Of a stretch of 64,000 nt of DNA, positions 24,701 through 36,503 are shown piece after piece (the stretch's first letter is position 1; each line of letters begins with the position of its first letter). The stretch is taken from positions 1,240,001 to 1,304,000 of the forward strand of contig JAQSEB010000114.1 in assembly GCA_030063045.1 (NCBI GenBank), written 5' to 3'. The DNA comes from Pratylenchus scribneri (lineage: Eukaryota > Nematoda > Chromadorea > Rhabditida > Pratylenchidae). The notes beneath the pieces were generated by a model, which was not told the DNA's origin, searched no databases, and was given only the letters and a program-made list of their open reading frames with translations. The translations under genes were made by a program, and so were the position numbers.

Positions 24701-27700
24701 CAGGAAAAAGTGCAAATTAATTCTTTTCGGAAAGGGGCAACCGGAAAAAGTGCAAATTAATTCTTTCCGGAAAAAGTGCAACCGGAAAAAGTGCAAATTA
24801 ATTCTTTCCGGAAAAAGTGCAACAGGAAAAAGTGCAAATTAATTCTTTCCGGAAAAGGGCAACCGGAAAAAGTGCAAATTAATTCTTTCCGGAAAAGGGC
24901 AACCGGAAAAAGTGCAAATTAATTCTTTCCGGAAAAGGGCAACCGGAAAAAGTGCAAATTAATTCTTTCCGGAAAAAGTGCAACCGGAAAAAGTGCAAAT
25001 TAATTCTTTCCGGAAAAAGTGCAACAGGAAAAAGTGCAAATTAATTCTTTCCGGAAAAGGGCAACCGGAAAAAGTGCAAATTAATTCTTTCCGGAAAAGG
25101 GCAACCGGAAAAAGTGCAAATTAATTCTTTCCGGAAAAGGGCAACCGGAAAAAGTGCAAATTAATTCTTTCCGGAAAAGGGCAACCGGAAAAGTGCAAAT
25201 TAATTCTTTCCGGAAATAGTGCAAATTAATTCTTTCCGGAAAAAGTGCAAATTAATTTTTTCCGGAAAAGTGCAAATTAATTCTTTCCGGAAATAGTGCA
25301 AATTAATTCTTTCCGGAAAAAGTGCAAATTAATTTTTTCCGGAAAAGTGCAAATTAATTCTTTCCGGAAATAGTGCAAATTAATTCTTTCCGGAAAAAGT
25401 GCAAATTAATTTTTTCCGGAAAAAGTGCAAATTAATTCTTTCCGGAAATAGTGCAAATTAATTCTTTCCGGAAAAAGTGCAAATTAATTTTTTCCGGAAA
25501 AAGTGCAAATTAATTCTTTCCGGAAAAAGTGCAAATTAATTTTTTCCGGAAAAAGTGCAAATTAATTCTTTCCGGAAATAGTGCAAATTAATTCTTCCGG
25601 AAAAAGTGCAAAATAATTCTTTCCGGAAAAAGTGCAAATTAATTCTTCCGGAAATAGTGCAAATTAATTCTTTCCGGAAAAAGTGCAAATTAATTTTTTC
25701 CGGAAAAGTGCAAATTAATTCTTTCCGGAAATAGTGCAAATTAATTCTTTCCGGAAATAGTGCAAATTAATTCTTCCGGAAAAAGTGCAAATTAATTCTT
25801 TCCGGAAAAAGTGCAAATTAATTCTTTCCGGAAAAGTGCAACCGGAAAAAGTGCAAATTAATTCTTTCCGGAAAAGGGCACAGGAAAAAGTGCAAATTAA
25901 TTCTTTTCGGAAAGGGGCAACCGGAAAAAGTGCAAATTAATTCTTTCCGGAAAAAGTGCAACCGGAAAAAGTGCAAATTAATTCTTTCCGGAAAAAGTGC
26001 AACCGGAAAAAGTGCAAATTAATTCTTTCCGGAAAAGGGCAACCGGAAAAAGTGCAAATTAATTCTTTCCGGAAAAGGGCAACCGGAAAAAGTGCAAATT
26101 AATTCTTTCCGGAAAAGGGCAAATTAATTTTTTCCGGAAAAGTGCAAATTAATTCTTTCCGGAAATAGTGCAAATTAATTCTTTCCGGAAAAAGTGCAAA
26201 TTAATTATTTCCGGAAAAGTGCAAATTAATTCTTTCCGGAAATAGTGCAAATTAATTCTTTCCGGAAAAAGTGCAAATTAATTTTTTCCGGAAAAGTGCA
26301 AATTAATTCTTTCCGGAAATAGTGCAAATTAATTCTTTCCGGAAAAAGTGCAAATTAATTTTTTCCGGAAAAGTGCAAATTAATTCTTTCCGGAAATAGT
26401 GCAAATTAATTCTTTCCGGAAAAAGTGCAAATTAATTTTTTCCGGAAAAAGTGCAAATTAATTCTTTCCGGAAATAGTGCAAATTAATTCTTTCCGGAAA
26501 AAGTGCAAATTAATTTTTTCCGGAAAAAGTGCAAATTAATTCTTTCCGGAAAAAGTGCAAATTAATTTTTTCCGGAAAAAGTGCAAATTAATTCTTTCCG
26601 GAAATAGTGCAAATTAATTCTTCCGGAAAAAGTGCAAAATAATTCTTTCCGGAAAAAGTGCAAATTAATTCTTCCGGAAATAGTGCAAATTAATTCTTTC
26701 CGGAAAAAGTGCAAATTAATTTTTTCCGGAAAAGTGCAAATTAATTCTTTCCGGAAATAGTGCAAATTAATTCTTTCCGGAAATAGTGCAAATTAATTCT
26801 TCCGGAAAAAGTGCAAATTAATTCTTTCCGGAAAAAGTGCAAATTAATTCTTTCCGGAAAAGTGCAACCGGAAAAAGTGCAAATTAATTCTTTCCGGAAA
26901 AGGGCACAGGAAAAAGTGCAAATTAATTCTTTTCGGAAAGGGGCAACCGGAAAAAGTGCAAATTAATTCTTTCCGGAAAAAGTGCAACCGGAAAAAGTGC
27001 AAATTAATTCTTTCCGGAAAAAGTGCAACCGGAAAAAGTGCAAATTAATTCTTTCCGGAAAAGGGCAACCGGAAAAAGTGCAAATTAATTCTTTCCGGAA
27101 AAGGGCAACCGGAAAAAGTGCAAATTAATTCTTTCCGGAAAAGGGCAACCGGAAAAAGTGCAAATTAATTCTTTCCGGAAAAGGGCAACCGGAAAAAGTG
27201 CAAATTAATTCTTTCCGGAAAAGGGCAACCGGAAAAAGTGCAAATTAATTCTTTCCGGAAAAAGTGCAAATTAATTTTTTCCGGAAAAGTGCAAATTAAT
27301 TCTTTCCGGAAATAGTGCAAATTAATTCTTTCCGGAAAAAGTGCAAATTAATTTTTTCCGGAAAAGTGCAAATTAATTCTTTCCGGAAATAGTGCAAATT
27401 AATTCTTTCCGGAAAAAGTGCAAATTAATTTTTTCCGGAAAAGTGCAAATTAATTCTTTCCGGAAATAGTGCAAATTAATTCTTTCCGGAAAAAGTGCAA
27501 ATTAATTTTTTCCGGAAAAGTGCAAATTAATTCTTTCCGGAAATAGTGCAAATTAATTCTTTCCGGAAAAAGTGCAAATTAATTTTTTCCGGAAAAAGTG
27601 CAAATTAATTCTTTCCGGAAATAGTGCAAATTAATTCTTTCCGGAAAAAGTGCAAATTAATTTTTTCCGGAAAAAGTGCAAATTAATTCTTTCCGGAAAA

Positions 27701-30700
27701 AGTGCAAATTAATTTTTTCCGGAAAAAGTGCAAATTAATTCTTTCCGGAAATAGTGCAAATTAATTCTTCCGGAAAAAGTGCAAAATAATTCTTTCCGGA
27801 AAAAGTGCAAATTAATTCTTCCGGAAATAGTGCAAATTAATTCTTTCCGGAAAAAGTGCAAATTAATTTTTTCCGGAAAAGTGCAAATTAATTCTTTCCG
27901 GAAATAGTGCAAATTAATTCTTTCCGGAAATAGTGCAAATTAATTCTTCCGGAAAAAGTGCAAATTAATTCTTTCCGGAAAAAGTGCAAATTAATTCTTT
28001 CCGGAAAAGTGCAACCGGAAAAAGTGCAAATTAATTCTTTCCGGAAAAGGGCACAGGAAAAAGTGCAAATTAATTCTTTTCGGAAAGGGGCAACCGGAAA
28101 AAGTGCAAATTAATTCTTTCCGGAAAAAGTGCAACCGGAAAAAGTGCAAATTAATTCTTTCCGGAAAAAGTGCAACCGGAAAAAGTGCAAATTAATTCTT
28201 TCCGGAAAAGGGCAACCGGAAAAAGTGCAAATTAATTCTTTCCGGAAAAGGGCAACCGGAAAAAGTGCAAATTAATTCTTTCCGGAAAAGGGCAACCGGA
28301 AAAAGTGCAAATTAATTCTTTCCGGAAAAGGGCAACCGGAAAAAGTGCAAATTAATTCTTTCCGGAAAAAGTGCAAATTAATTTTTTCCGGAAAAGTGCA
28401 AATTAATTCTTTCCGGAAATAGTGCAAATTAATTCTTTCCGGAAAAAGTGCAAATTAATTTTTTCCGGAAAAGTGCAAATTAATTCTTTCCGGAAATAGT
28501 GCAAATTAATTCTTTCCGGAAAAAGTGCAAATTAATTTTTTCCGGAAAAGTGCAAATTAATTCTTTCCGGAAATAGTGCAAATTAATTCTTTCCGGAAAA
28601 AGTGCAAATTAATTTTTTCCGGAAAAAGTGCAAATTAATTCTTTCCGGAAATAGTGCAAATTAATTCTTTCCGGAAAAAGTGCAAATTAATTTTTTCCGG
28701 AAAAAGTGCAAATTAATTCTTTCCGGAAAAAGTGCAAATTAATTTTTTCCGGAAAAAGTGCAAATTAATTCTTTCCGGAAATAGTGCAAATTAATTCTTC
28801 CGGAAAAAGTGCAAAATAATTCTTTCCGGAAAAAGTGCAAATTAATTCTTCCGGAAATAGTGCAAATTAATTCTTTCCGGAAAAAGTGCAAATTAATTTT
28901 TTCCGGAAAAGTGCAAATTAATTCTTTCCGGAAATAGTGCAAATTAATTCTTTCCGGAAATAGTGCAAATTAATTCTTCCGGAAAAAGTGCAAATTAATT
29001 CTTTCCGGAAAAGGGCACAGGAAAAAGTGCAAATTAATTCTTTTCGGAAAGGGGCAACCGGAAAAAGTGCAAATTAATTCTTTCCGGAAAAAGTGCAACC
29101 GGAAAAAGTGCAAATTAATTCTTTCCGGAAAAAGTGCAACCGGAAAAAGTGCAAATTAATTCTTTCCGGAAAAGGGCAACCGGAAAAAGTGCAAATTAAT
29201 TCTTTCCGGAAAAGGGCAACCGGAAAAAGTGCAAATTAATTCTTTCCGGAAAAGGGCAACCGGAAAAAGTGCAAATTAATTCTTTCCGGAAAAGGGCAAC
29301 CGGAAAAAGTGCAAATTAATTCTTTCCGGAAAAGTGCAACCGGAAAAAGTGCAAATTAATTCTTTCCGGAAAAGGGCACAGGAAAAAGTGCAAATTAATT
29401 CTTTTCGGAAAGGGGCAACCGGAAAAAGTGCAAATTAATTCTTTCCGGAAAAAGTGCAACCGGAAAAAGTGCAAATTAATTCTTTCCGGAAAAAGTGCAA
29501 CCGGAAAAAGTGCAAATTAATTCTTTCCGGAAAAGGGCAACCGGAAAAAGTGCAAATTAATTCTTTCCGGAAAAGGGCAACCGGAAAAAGTGCAAATTAA
29601 TTCTTTCCGGAAAAGGGCAACCGGAAAAAGTGCAAATTAATTCTTTCCGGAAAAGGGCAACCGGAAAAAGTGCAAATTAATTCTTTCCGGAAAAGGGCAA
29701 CCGGAAAAAGTGCAAATTAATTCTTTCCGGAAAAAGTGCAAATTAATTTTTTCCGGAAAAGTGCAAATTAATTCTTTCCGGAAATAGTGCAAATTAATTC
29801 TTTCCGGAAAAAGTGCAAATTAATTTTTTCCGGAAAAGTGCAAATTAATTCTTTCCGGAAATAGTGCAAATTAATTCTTTCCGGAAAAAGTGCAAATTAA
29901 TTTTTTCCGGAAAAGTGCAAATTAATTCTTTCCGGAAATAGTGCAAATTAATTCTTTCCGGAAAAAGTGCAAATTAATTTTTTCCGGAAAAGTGCAAATT
30001 AATTCTTTCCGGAAATAGTGCAAATTAATTCTTTCCGGAAAAAGTGCAAATTAATTTTTTCCGGAAAAAGTGCAAATTAATTCTTTCCGGAAATAGTGCA
30101 AATTAATTCTTTCCGGAAAAAGTGCAAATTAATTTTTTCCGGAAAAAGTGCAAATTAATTCTTTCCGGAAAAAGTGCAAATTAATTTTTTCCGGAAAAAG
30201 TGCAAATTAATTCTTTCCGGAAATAGTGCAAATTAATTCTTCCGGAAAAAGTGCAAAATAATTCTTTCCGGAAAAAGTGCAAATTAATTCTTCCGGAAAT
30301 AGTGCAAATTAATTCTTTCCGGAAAAAGTGCAAATTAATTTTTTCCGGAAAAGTGCAAATTAATTCTTTCCGGAAATAGTGCAAATTAATTCTTTCCGGA
30401 AATAGTGCAAATTAATTCTTCCGGAAAAAGTGCAAATTAATTCTTTCCGGAAAAAGTGCAAATTAATTCTTTCCGGAAAAGTGCAACCGGAAAAAGTGCA
30501 AATTAATTCTTTCCGGAAAAGGGCACAGGAAAAAGTGCAAATTAATTCTTTTCGGAAAGGGGCAACCGGAAAAAGTGCAAATTAATTCTTTCCGGAAAAA
30601 GTGCAACCGGAAAAAGTGCAAATTAATTCTTTCCGGAAAAAGTGCAACCGGAAAAAGTGCAAATTAATTCTTTCCGGAAAAGGGCAACCGGAAAAAGTGC

Positions 30701-32166
30701 AAATTAATTCTTTCCGGAAAAGGGCAACCGGAAAAAGTGCAAATTAATTCTTTCCGGAAAAGGGCAACCGGAAAAAGTGCAAATTAATTCTTTCCGGAAA
30801 AGGGCAACCGGAAAAAGTGCAAATTAATTCTTTCCGGAAAAAGTGCAAATTAATTTTTTCCGGAAAAGTGCAAATTAATTCTTTCCGGAAATAGTGCAAA
30901 TTAATTCTTTCCGGAAAAAGTGCAAATTAATTTTTTCCGGAAAAGTGCAAATTAATTCTTTCCGGAAATAGTGCAAATTAATTCTTTCCGGAAAAAGTGC
31001 AAATTAATTTTTTCCGGAAAAGTGCAAATTAATTCTTTCCGGAAATAGTGCAAATTAATTCTTTCCGGAAAAAGTGCAAATTAATTTTTTCCGGAAAAGT
31101 GCAAATTAATTCTTTCCGGAAATAGTGCAAATTAATTCTTTCCGGAAAAAGTGCAAATTAATTTTTTCCGGAAAAAGTGCAAATTAATTCTTTCCGGAAA
31201 TAGTGCAAATTAATTCTTTCCGGAAAAAGTGCAAATTAATTTTTTCCGGAAAAAGTGCAAATTAATTCTTTCCGGAAAAAGTGCAAATTAATTTTTTCCG
31301 GAAAAAGTGCAAATTAATTCTTTCCGGAAATAGTGCAAATTAATTCTTCCGGAAAAAGTGCAAATTAATTCTTTCCGGAAAAAGTGCAAATTAATTCTTC
31401 CGGAAATAGTGCAAATTAATTCTTTCCGGAAAAAGTGCAAATTAATTTTTTCCGGAAAAGTGCAAATTAATTCTTTCCGGAAATAGTGCAAATTAATTCT
31501 TTCCGGAAATAGTGCAAATTAATTCTTCCGGAAAAAGTGCAAATTAATTCTTTCCGGAAAAAGTGCAAATTAATTCTTTCCGGAAAAGGGCACAGGAAAA
31601 AGTGCAAATTAATTCTTTTCGGAAAGGGGCAACCGGAAAAAGTGCAAATTAATTCTTTCCGGAAAAAGTGCAACCGGAAAAAGTGCAAATTAATTCTTTC
31701 CGGAAAAAGTGCAACCGGAAAAAGTGCAAATTAATTCTTTCCGGAAAAGGGCAACCGGAAAAAGTGCAAATTAATTCTTTCCGGAAAAGGGCAACCGGAA
31801 AAAGTGCAAATTAATTCTTTCCGGAAAAGGGCAACCGGAAAAAGTGCAAATTAATTCTTTCCGGAAAAGGGCAACCGGAAAAAGTGCAAATTAATTCTTT
31901 CCGGAAAAGGGCAACCGGAAAAAGTGCAAATTAATTCTTTCCGGAAAAATTCAACCGGAAAAAGTGCAAATTAATTCTTTCCGGAAAAATTCAACCGGAA
32001 AAAGTGCAAATTAATTCTTTCCGGAAAAGGGCAACCGGAAAAAGTGCAAATTAATTCTTTCCGGAAAAGGGCAACCGGAAAAAGTGCAAATTAATTCTTT
32101 CCGGAAAAGGGCAACCGGAAAAAGTGCAAATTAATTCTTTCCGGAAAAGGGCAACCGGAAAGAGTG
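15767..32166. repeat. 16.4-kb satellite array with higher-order repeats
   Basis: The basic unit is ~26 bp with core TTAATTCTTTCCGGAAA joined by GTGCAAA. A second unit class inserts GTGCAACCGGAAAAA or GGGCAACCGGAAAAA. Units are arranged in higher-order repeats. A rare single-base variant (GTGCAAAATAATTC) recurs in copies whose marker frames start at 16230, 17377, 18407, 20377, 23209, 24356, 25536, 26562, 27709, 28739 and 30181. A further copy at 31288 lacks the variant. Spacings are mostly 1.03-1.18 kb, with some longer. The spacing pair 1147 then 1030 bp occurs at 16.2-18.4 kb and again at 26.6-28.7 kb, indicating a larger duplication. Each unit carries the palindrome TTTCCGGAAA. The edges fade into single-copy DNA at 15.77 and 32.17 kb. 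Confidence 0.97.
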
Positions 32167-32611
32167 CAAAATTATTCTTTACGACAATTTGACTGATTTT
32201 CCTAGATTAATTATTCTTTCTGTTATGTAAAAAAATTTAATATCTTATTTTGGAATAAATCTATGACCCTTAATAAAAATCTAGTATCATATTTTTTTTT
32301 ATTATTTATCTTTATCAATCATTAATTAGTGGAAGTTGATTTATTTTCCAACAAAAAGAAATTTGTTACGTAATTTAAAACACTTCATTTATTCAAAAAC
32401 CAAAATAAATTTAAGAGAAGTCAAGAATTGAAGAGAAAATTATTGTGAATTCTTGACAATAAAACAATATTGAATATGTGTCATTTCCTCTGAATAGAAC
32501 AATGCTTATGATACAGATCAATTTAATGAAAACAAAGATTCGATATAAAATCAAAAATAGATGGGATGGATGGAATGTGTTTTAAAAATTAAAATGTCAT
32601 TGAAGTGAAGA
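32167..32611. other. 3' flank of the MATH-only gene
   Basis: AT-rich, no exon. The part around 32,370-32,480 is similar to 35,020-35,130 downstream of the next paralog, so this flank was duplicated together with the gene. Confidence 0.6.
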
Positions 32612-33741
32612 TCATATCGGTCCCCAAATTCGCATCATTTCCTCTTCTTCAATTCTCATTCGCTTCATTTCCTCTTCCTCAATTCTCTTTCGCATTTTTT
32701 TATTATTAATGGTTTTCATGAATTCATGGTACAATTCCCAGCTGTAATCATTGATGGCTTTCATGATTTCAATGAACAATTCCTCGCCATAATTTCCTTG
32801 CTCCAACATTTTCCATCCATCCGTTTGAGTAACCTTAAAAATGAATCGAATCAATTTTTCCCACCTCATTTGCATTTTCTTGGATGAATTTCAAAGCGTT
32901 GAACTTGAGATGTTTTGCAGAAAGCTGATTGGCCAAAGCCACCAACTCGCATGCATTTTGATTGTTCAAGGAATCGGCCATTTTGATTTCACAGAATACC
33001 TGTAGATGTGAACATTGTCAGATAAATGTTGTAAAAAATTCACCTTCAGTGGAATTATTTCTATTCCGCGTGGAATTTCGGCATTAATCTCGGCCTTGAG
33101 AGTGATTGAATCGGCAATTGCATCATACCAGCCGTTTTCGGGATCTGTCGATACCTAAGAAAATAATATTTATTATTGGTTATGATAAAAAGTTCAATAT
33201 ATTTGAATTTTTCTAAATTTTCATACGGCATCTCTGACTAGGCCTAGTTTTTTGAGCTTTTAGATCAATTTTGATGTTCGCTTTATCTATCGAATTCTAA
33301 ACAAAGCTTACTTCAAAAAATGGACAGCCCAAATTATTCGATTCTGCTTCAAAATTGTGCTCGATTTCTTTACAAAGGTCTTCTTCTCCTTCCTTCTGGG
33401 CCAACACTTTCAGAACGGCTGATGCATAGCAATCCCAAAATGGGTCTTAAATTCCGAAATTTTAGCGAATATTGAAAAAATCAGACCTTCATCTTCTCCA
33501 TTGCATTGTAAAAAAAAGCCAAAATTTCCTTCGATCGGTGTGATGAGAATTTTCCACGGTATCCCGCGAACATAGATTGGATCACTAAGTCTGCGAGCAT
33601 CTTCCCCTTCCCTTGAAAATTCGCTAAACTGGTTCATTTTCATTGTAATAATCCCAGTTGATTTGTAAAAATTACGCTGTGCTAAAATTTATATTTTATT
33701 AAATTATAATTAAAATATTTAAAACCTTTACCGACGTTCAT
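32612..33741 (-). CDS. MATH-domain protein that has lost its BTB domain, 270 aa
   Basis: Exons 33741-33726, 33681-33487, 33445-33312, 33154-33044, 32999-32865, 32833-32612 give 813 nt, all in frame. The start MNVGK is split by the same first intron as in the two paralogs. The first ~150 residues form a MATH domain of the USP7-like type (RRLSDPIYVRGIPWKI, FFLQCN, then a diverged W-C pair). The region that is BTB in the sister genes is absent: exon 4 ends IIPLK, where IE is the end of the paralog exon 4 and LK the end of paralog exon 7. This indicates an in-frame deletion of three exons. The C-terminal helices (KHLKFNALKFIQENAN) and a charged tail rich in Glu, Arg and Met remain. MATH-BTB proteins normally link substrates to cullin-3 ubiquitin ligases. 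Without BTB this one could bind substrate but not cullin-3 (inference). Confidence 0.85.
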
Positions 33742-33854
33742 TTTTAATCTGCAATTGATTTTAAAATTGATTCATTAAAATTTTGTGAAGATATTTATTA
33801 AATTAAATAATTATTTAAATAATTTAATTTAAAATAATAATTCTCGGTGGGGGT

Positions 33855-35013
33855 CTGTTCAGCGTCGCCGTTTCAGCGCCGCCGTTTCAGCGTCAGCCGT
33901 TTCAGCGTCCGCCGTTTCAGCGCCGCCGTTTCAGCGTCAGCCGTTTCAGCGTCCGCCGTTTCAGCGCCGCCGTTTCAGCGTCAGCCGTTTCAGCGCCGCC
34001 GTTTCAGCGTCAGCCGTTTCAGCGTCCGCCGTTTCAGCGTCCGCCGTTTCAGCGTCAGCCGTTTCAGCGTCCGCCGTTTCAGCGTCAGCCGTTTCAGCGT
34101 CCGCCGTTTCAGCGCCGCCGTTTCAGCGTCCGCCGTTTCAGCGTCCGCCGTTTCAGCGTCCGCCGTTTCAGCGTCCAGCCAAAAAGGGGACGTTTCAGCG
34201 TCACCATTAAAAAATTATTTACCAAGCTTTTAAAAGTATTTTCAAGCATCCTTTACTAAAATAAATGTTAGACTATAAAAATGCAATAAATTTTTAATAA
34301 TATTTATCCAAAATAAAGAGAAATCAAATAACAAAATTGCGACTGGGGGAAATAAAGATGGTGAAAGTAACTTCAAATAATCAAAAATTATAATAATGGA
34401 ATGGAAGATGGATTAACAAAATGTATATTTTTGGTTGAATGAGGACTATGGATCCATTTTATAATTGCTAGAAATGCCGGTCAGAAATTCAATAATATAA
34501 TGGTGGTTGGTGGAGCCCAATTTGATAATTATGGTCGGCCATCTGATTGGCATTGTTGGGTGGATTGAAACGTTGAACGAGCGTAAGAATTGTGCGGTCG
34601 GTTTTGATCAAATTTTTGTCTTTGTTTCTTTTTGTTTCAATATCCATTTTCTCTAAATATAAAAAATTAGAATAAATAATTTTAAAGCATAAGAATAAAG
34701 TGATAAATGGAAAAAATGTGAAATTGGGGCGAAAAAATTAATATTAATGTGAATGGGAATACTTCTGGCATGATTGAAAAAAGAATAAAAATCAATAATA
34801 CATAATCTTATATGCTTAATTACGATAAAAATATAGGTGACGCTGAAACGTCCCCTTTTTGGCTGGACGCTGAAACGGCGACGCTGAAACGGCGGACGCT
34901 GAAACGGCGGCGCTGAAACGGCGGACGCTGAAACGGCGGACGCTGAAACGGCTGGCGCTGAAACGGCGGCGCTGAAACGGCGACGCTGAACTGGCGACGC
35001 TGAAACGTCTTCC
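33855..35013. mobile_element. fold-back element with tandem-repeat arms
   Basis: The left arm (33855-34205) is made of 12-15-bp GC-rich units (GCCGTTTCAGCGTCC and variants). The right arm (34836-35013) is the same in reverse complement. Inner ends match exactly (GCCAAAAAGGGGACGTTTCA / its complement). The ~630-bp spacer is AT-rich without a gene. I could not define a target duplication. The structure recalls fold-back transposons, whose inverted repeats consist of tandem repeats. Confidence 0.7.
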
Positions 35014-35236
35014 CGCGATAAGACACTTCATTTATCCAAAAATGAAAATAAATTTATGGCAATTTAAAAGGCAAGTATTGAAGAGAAAATTATTGCAGAT
35101 TCTTGATAATAAAGCAAATATTGAATAAACATGTCATTTCCTGAATAAAACAATTTTAATGAGGATCAATTTAATGAAACAAAGAGTCAAAAATGACGAT
35201 TTTTTATAAATCGTTCCCAAAATTCGTATCATTTCC

Positions 35237-35383
35237 TCAATTCTCTTTCACATCATTAATGGCTTTCATGATTTCATAGTGCAATTCCCAGCTGTAATCA
35301 TTGATGGCTTTCATGATTTCACTGAACAATTTCTCGCCGCAATTTTCTTCCTTCAACATTTTCCAGCCCTCCTTTTGGGTAAC
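35237..35383 (-). pseudogene. last exon of MATH-BTB paralog 2, cut off by the Polinton
   Basis: Encodes the C-terminal 48 residues (starts VTQKEGWKMLKEE, ends NDVKEN, stop at 35239-35237), closely matching the last exon of the 32.6-kb paralog. It should follow the exon ending at 54345, now 19 kb away. The base before the exon is part of ATG where the paralog has the acceptor AAG, so the splice acceptor looks lost. Frame with the upstream exons is otherwise correct. Confidence 0.85.
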
Positions 35384-35419
35384 CATCAAAAATGATTAAA
35401 TTTAAATAAAATCAAATTA

Positions 35420-35425
35420 ATTTTA
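35420..35425. repeat. left target-site duplication ATTTTA
   Basis: Identical to 54333-54338. A 6-bp duplication is the hallmark length for Mavericks/Polintons. Confidence 0.93.
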
Positions 35426-35680
35426 AGTAGTCCTTTGGTACCACAGCGTAACAAGGGAGCTAAGGGATCAATGAGCAAAAAAGATCTAAAACTAGAAAAG
35501 AGCTAAAAGCTCTAGGATTTCGGCTAAATCTCTAGGAAATATCTCCCCAAATTTTAAGCGTTGGTTAAGCCAACGTCTAAAAGTCTCATTTTCCTTTTTA
35601 ATTCCATAATTGATTAATTAATAATTTTTAATAAAGTTTTAATTTTCCAAAAAATGATTTTTTGGTTAATCCCCATCCGA
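35426..35680 (+). repeat. Polinton left terminal inverted repeat
   Basis: The outermost ~39 bp match the right end exactly. Similarity then continues, with gaps, through AGATCTAAAACTAGAAAAGA and AATTTTTAATAAAGTTTTAA to the GGTTAATCCCC/GGTAAATCCCC boundary. It contains a small hairpin (GTTGGTTAAGCCAAC). Confidence 0.9.
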
Positions 35681-35689
35681 TTCCACTCT

Positions 35690-36490
35690 GCAGTCAATTG
35701 CCAAAAGAAAAGACCCGCGTGCGTCCATCCATCCGTCGCGACCATCCACTGCCCATCTAATCTGCCGCGTCCGTCCACTGACCATTCCTTTCCCTTCTCT
35801 ATCCATTTTCTAGCCACCCATTCATTCACTACCAAAAAGACCAAGCGCAAATCGCGTCCACTTTCCTCTCCACATTCAATTTCCAATATTTAAGTAAGGG
35901 GACCATCTTATTTTATTTCATTTTCCATCCACCTCATAATAATTCCACCTCATAATAATTCCACCTCCTAATAATTCCCATTCCTAATAATTCGTACACC
36001 CAGATAATAAAATTTCCTCCCCTCACTCAATTTTAAATAATTCATTCCCCAACTTGCAATTCCATTAATAATTTTTAATATTTTTAAGTTTCCAAAAAAA
36101 TCAATTCCCAATTTCGATGAATACCCATCATCCCCCATCCATCCATATCCGGGCCAACTGCCAACATCTATTCCTTCCTCATCCATCCCCAAACATCCAT
36201 TCTACCTCATCCATTTCCAACTTCCTCATCCAATGCCAACGCGAATCGATTTTCCTCACCATCTATTCCCACCAGCCATCGATTACTTCCTCAATTCCCC
36301 ATCCACATTTTCAAAACATTTCGCTCCAAAAAAGGGGCATCCCCTAATTTATATAATTATTTTCAAAACAATAAAACCAAAAACATTTTATTTATGAGTT
36401 GTAAATTTAAATTAAAATAAAAACGGAAACATGATTTTTTGTGAAATAAAATTAATTAGATTGATTTTTTGGTGAGGGATGAGGATGATT
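35690..36490. other. Polinton left subterminal low-complexity region
   Basis: The plus strand is pyrimidine-rich (CCATCCATCC-type, CACCTCATAATAATTC repeats). The right subterminal region (52.9-54.1 kb) is purine-rich on the plus strand, so the two are roughly inverted. It may contain an undetected first exon for the polymerase gene, since that frame lacks a start codon. No clear gene. Confidence 0.6.
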
Positions 36491-36503
36491 AAACAAAAAT
36501 TGA

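Noticed and set aside
16230..31491. Twelve near-identical 67-codon minus-strand frames
   Set aside because: They are the same satellite segment recurring in each higher-order repeat; useful as period markers only.
15767..32166. CRISPR-like array of direct repeats
   Set aside because: No unique spacers, eukaryotic context, and units are contiguous satellite monomers.
33847..34233. 128-codon frame of SRFSVRRFS-type repeats
   Set aside because: It is the GC-rich tandem arm of a fold-back element, mirrored at 34.8-35.0 kb.
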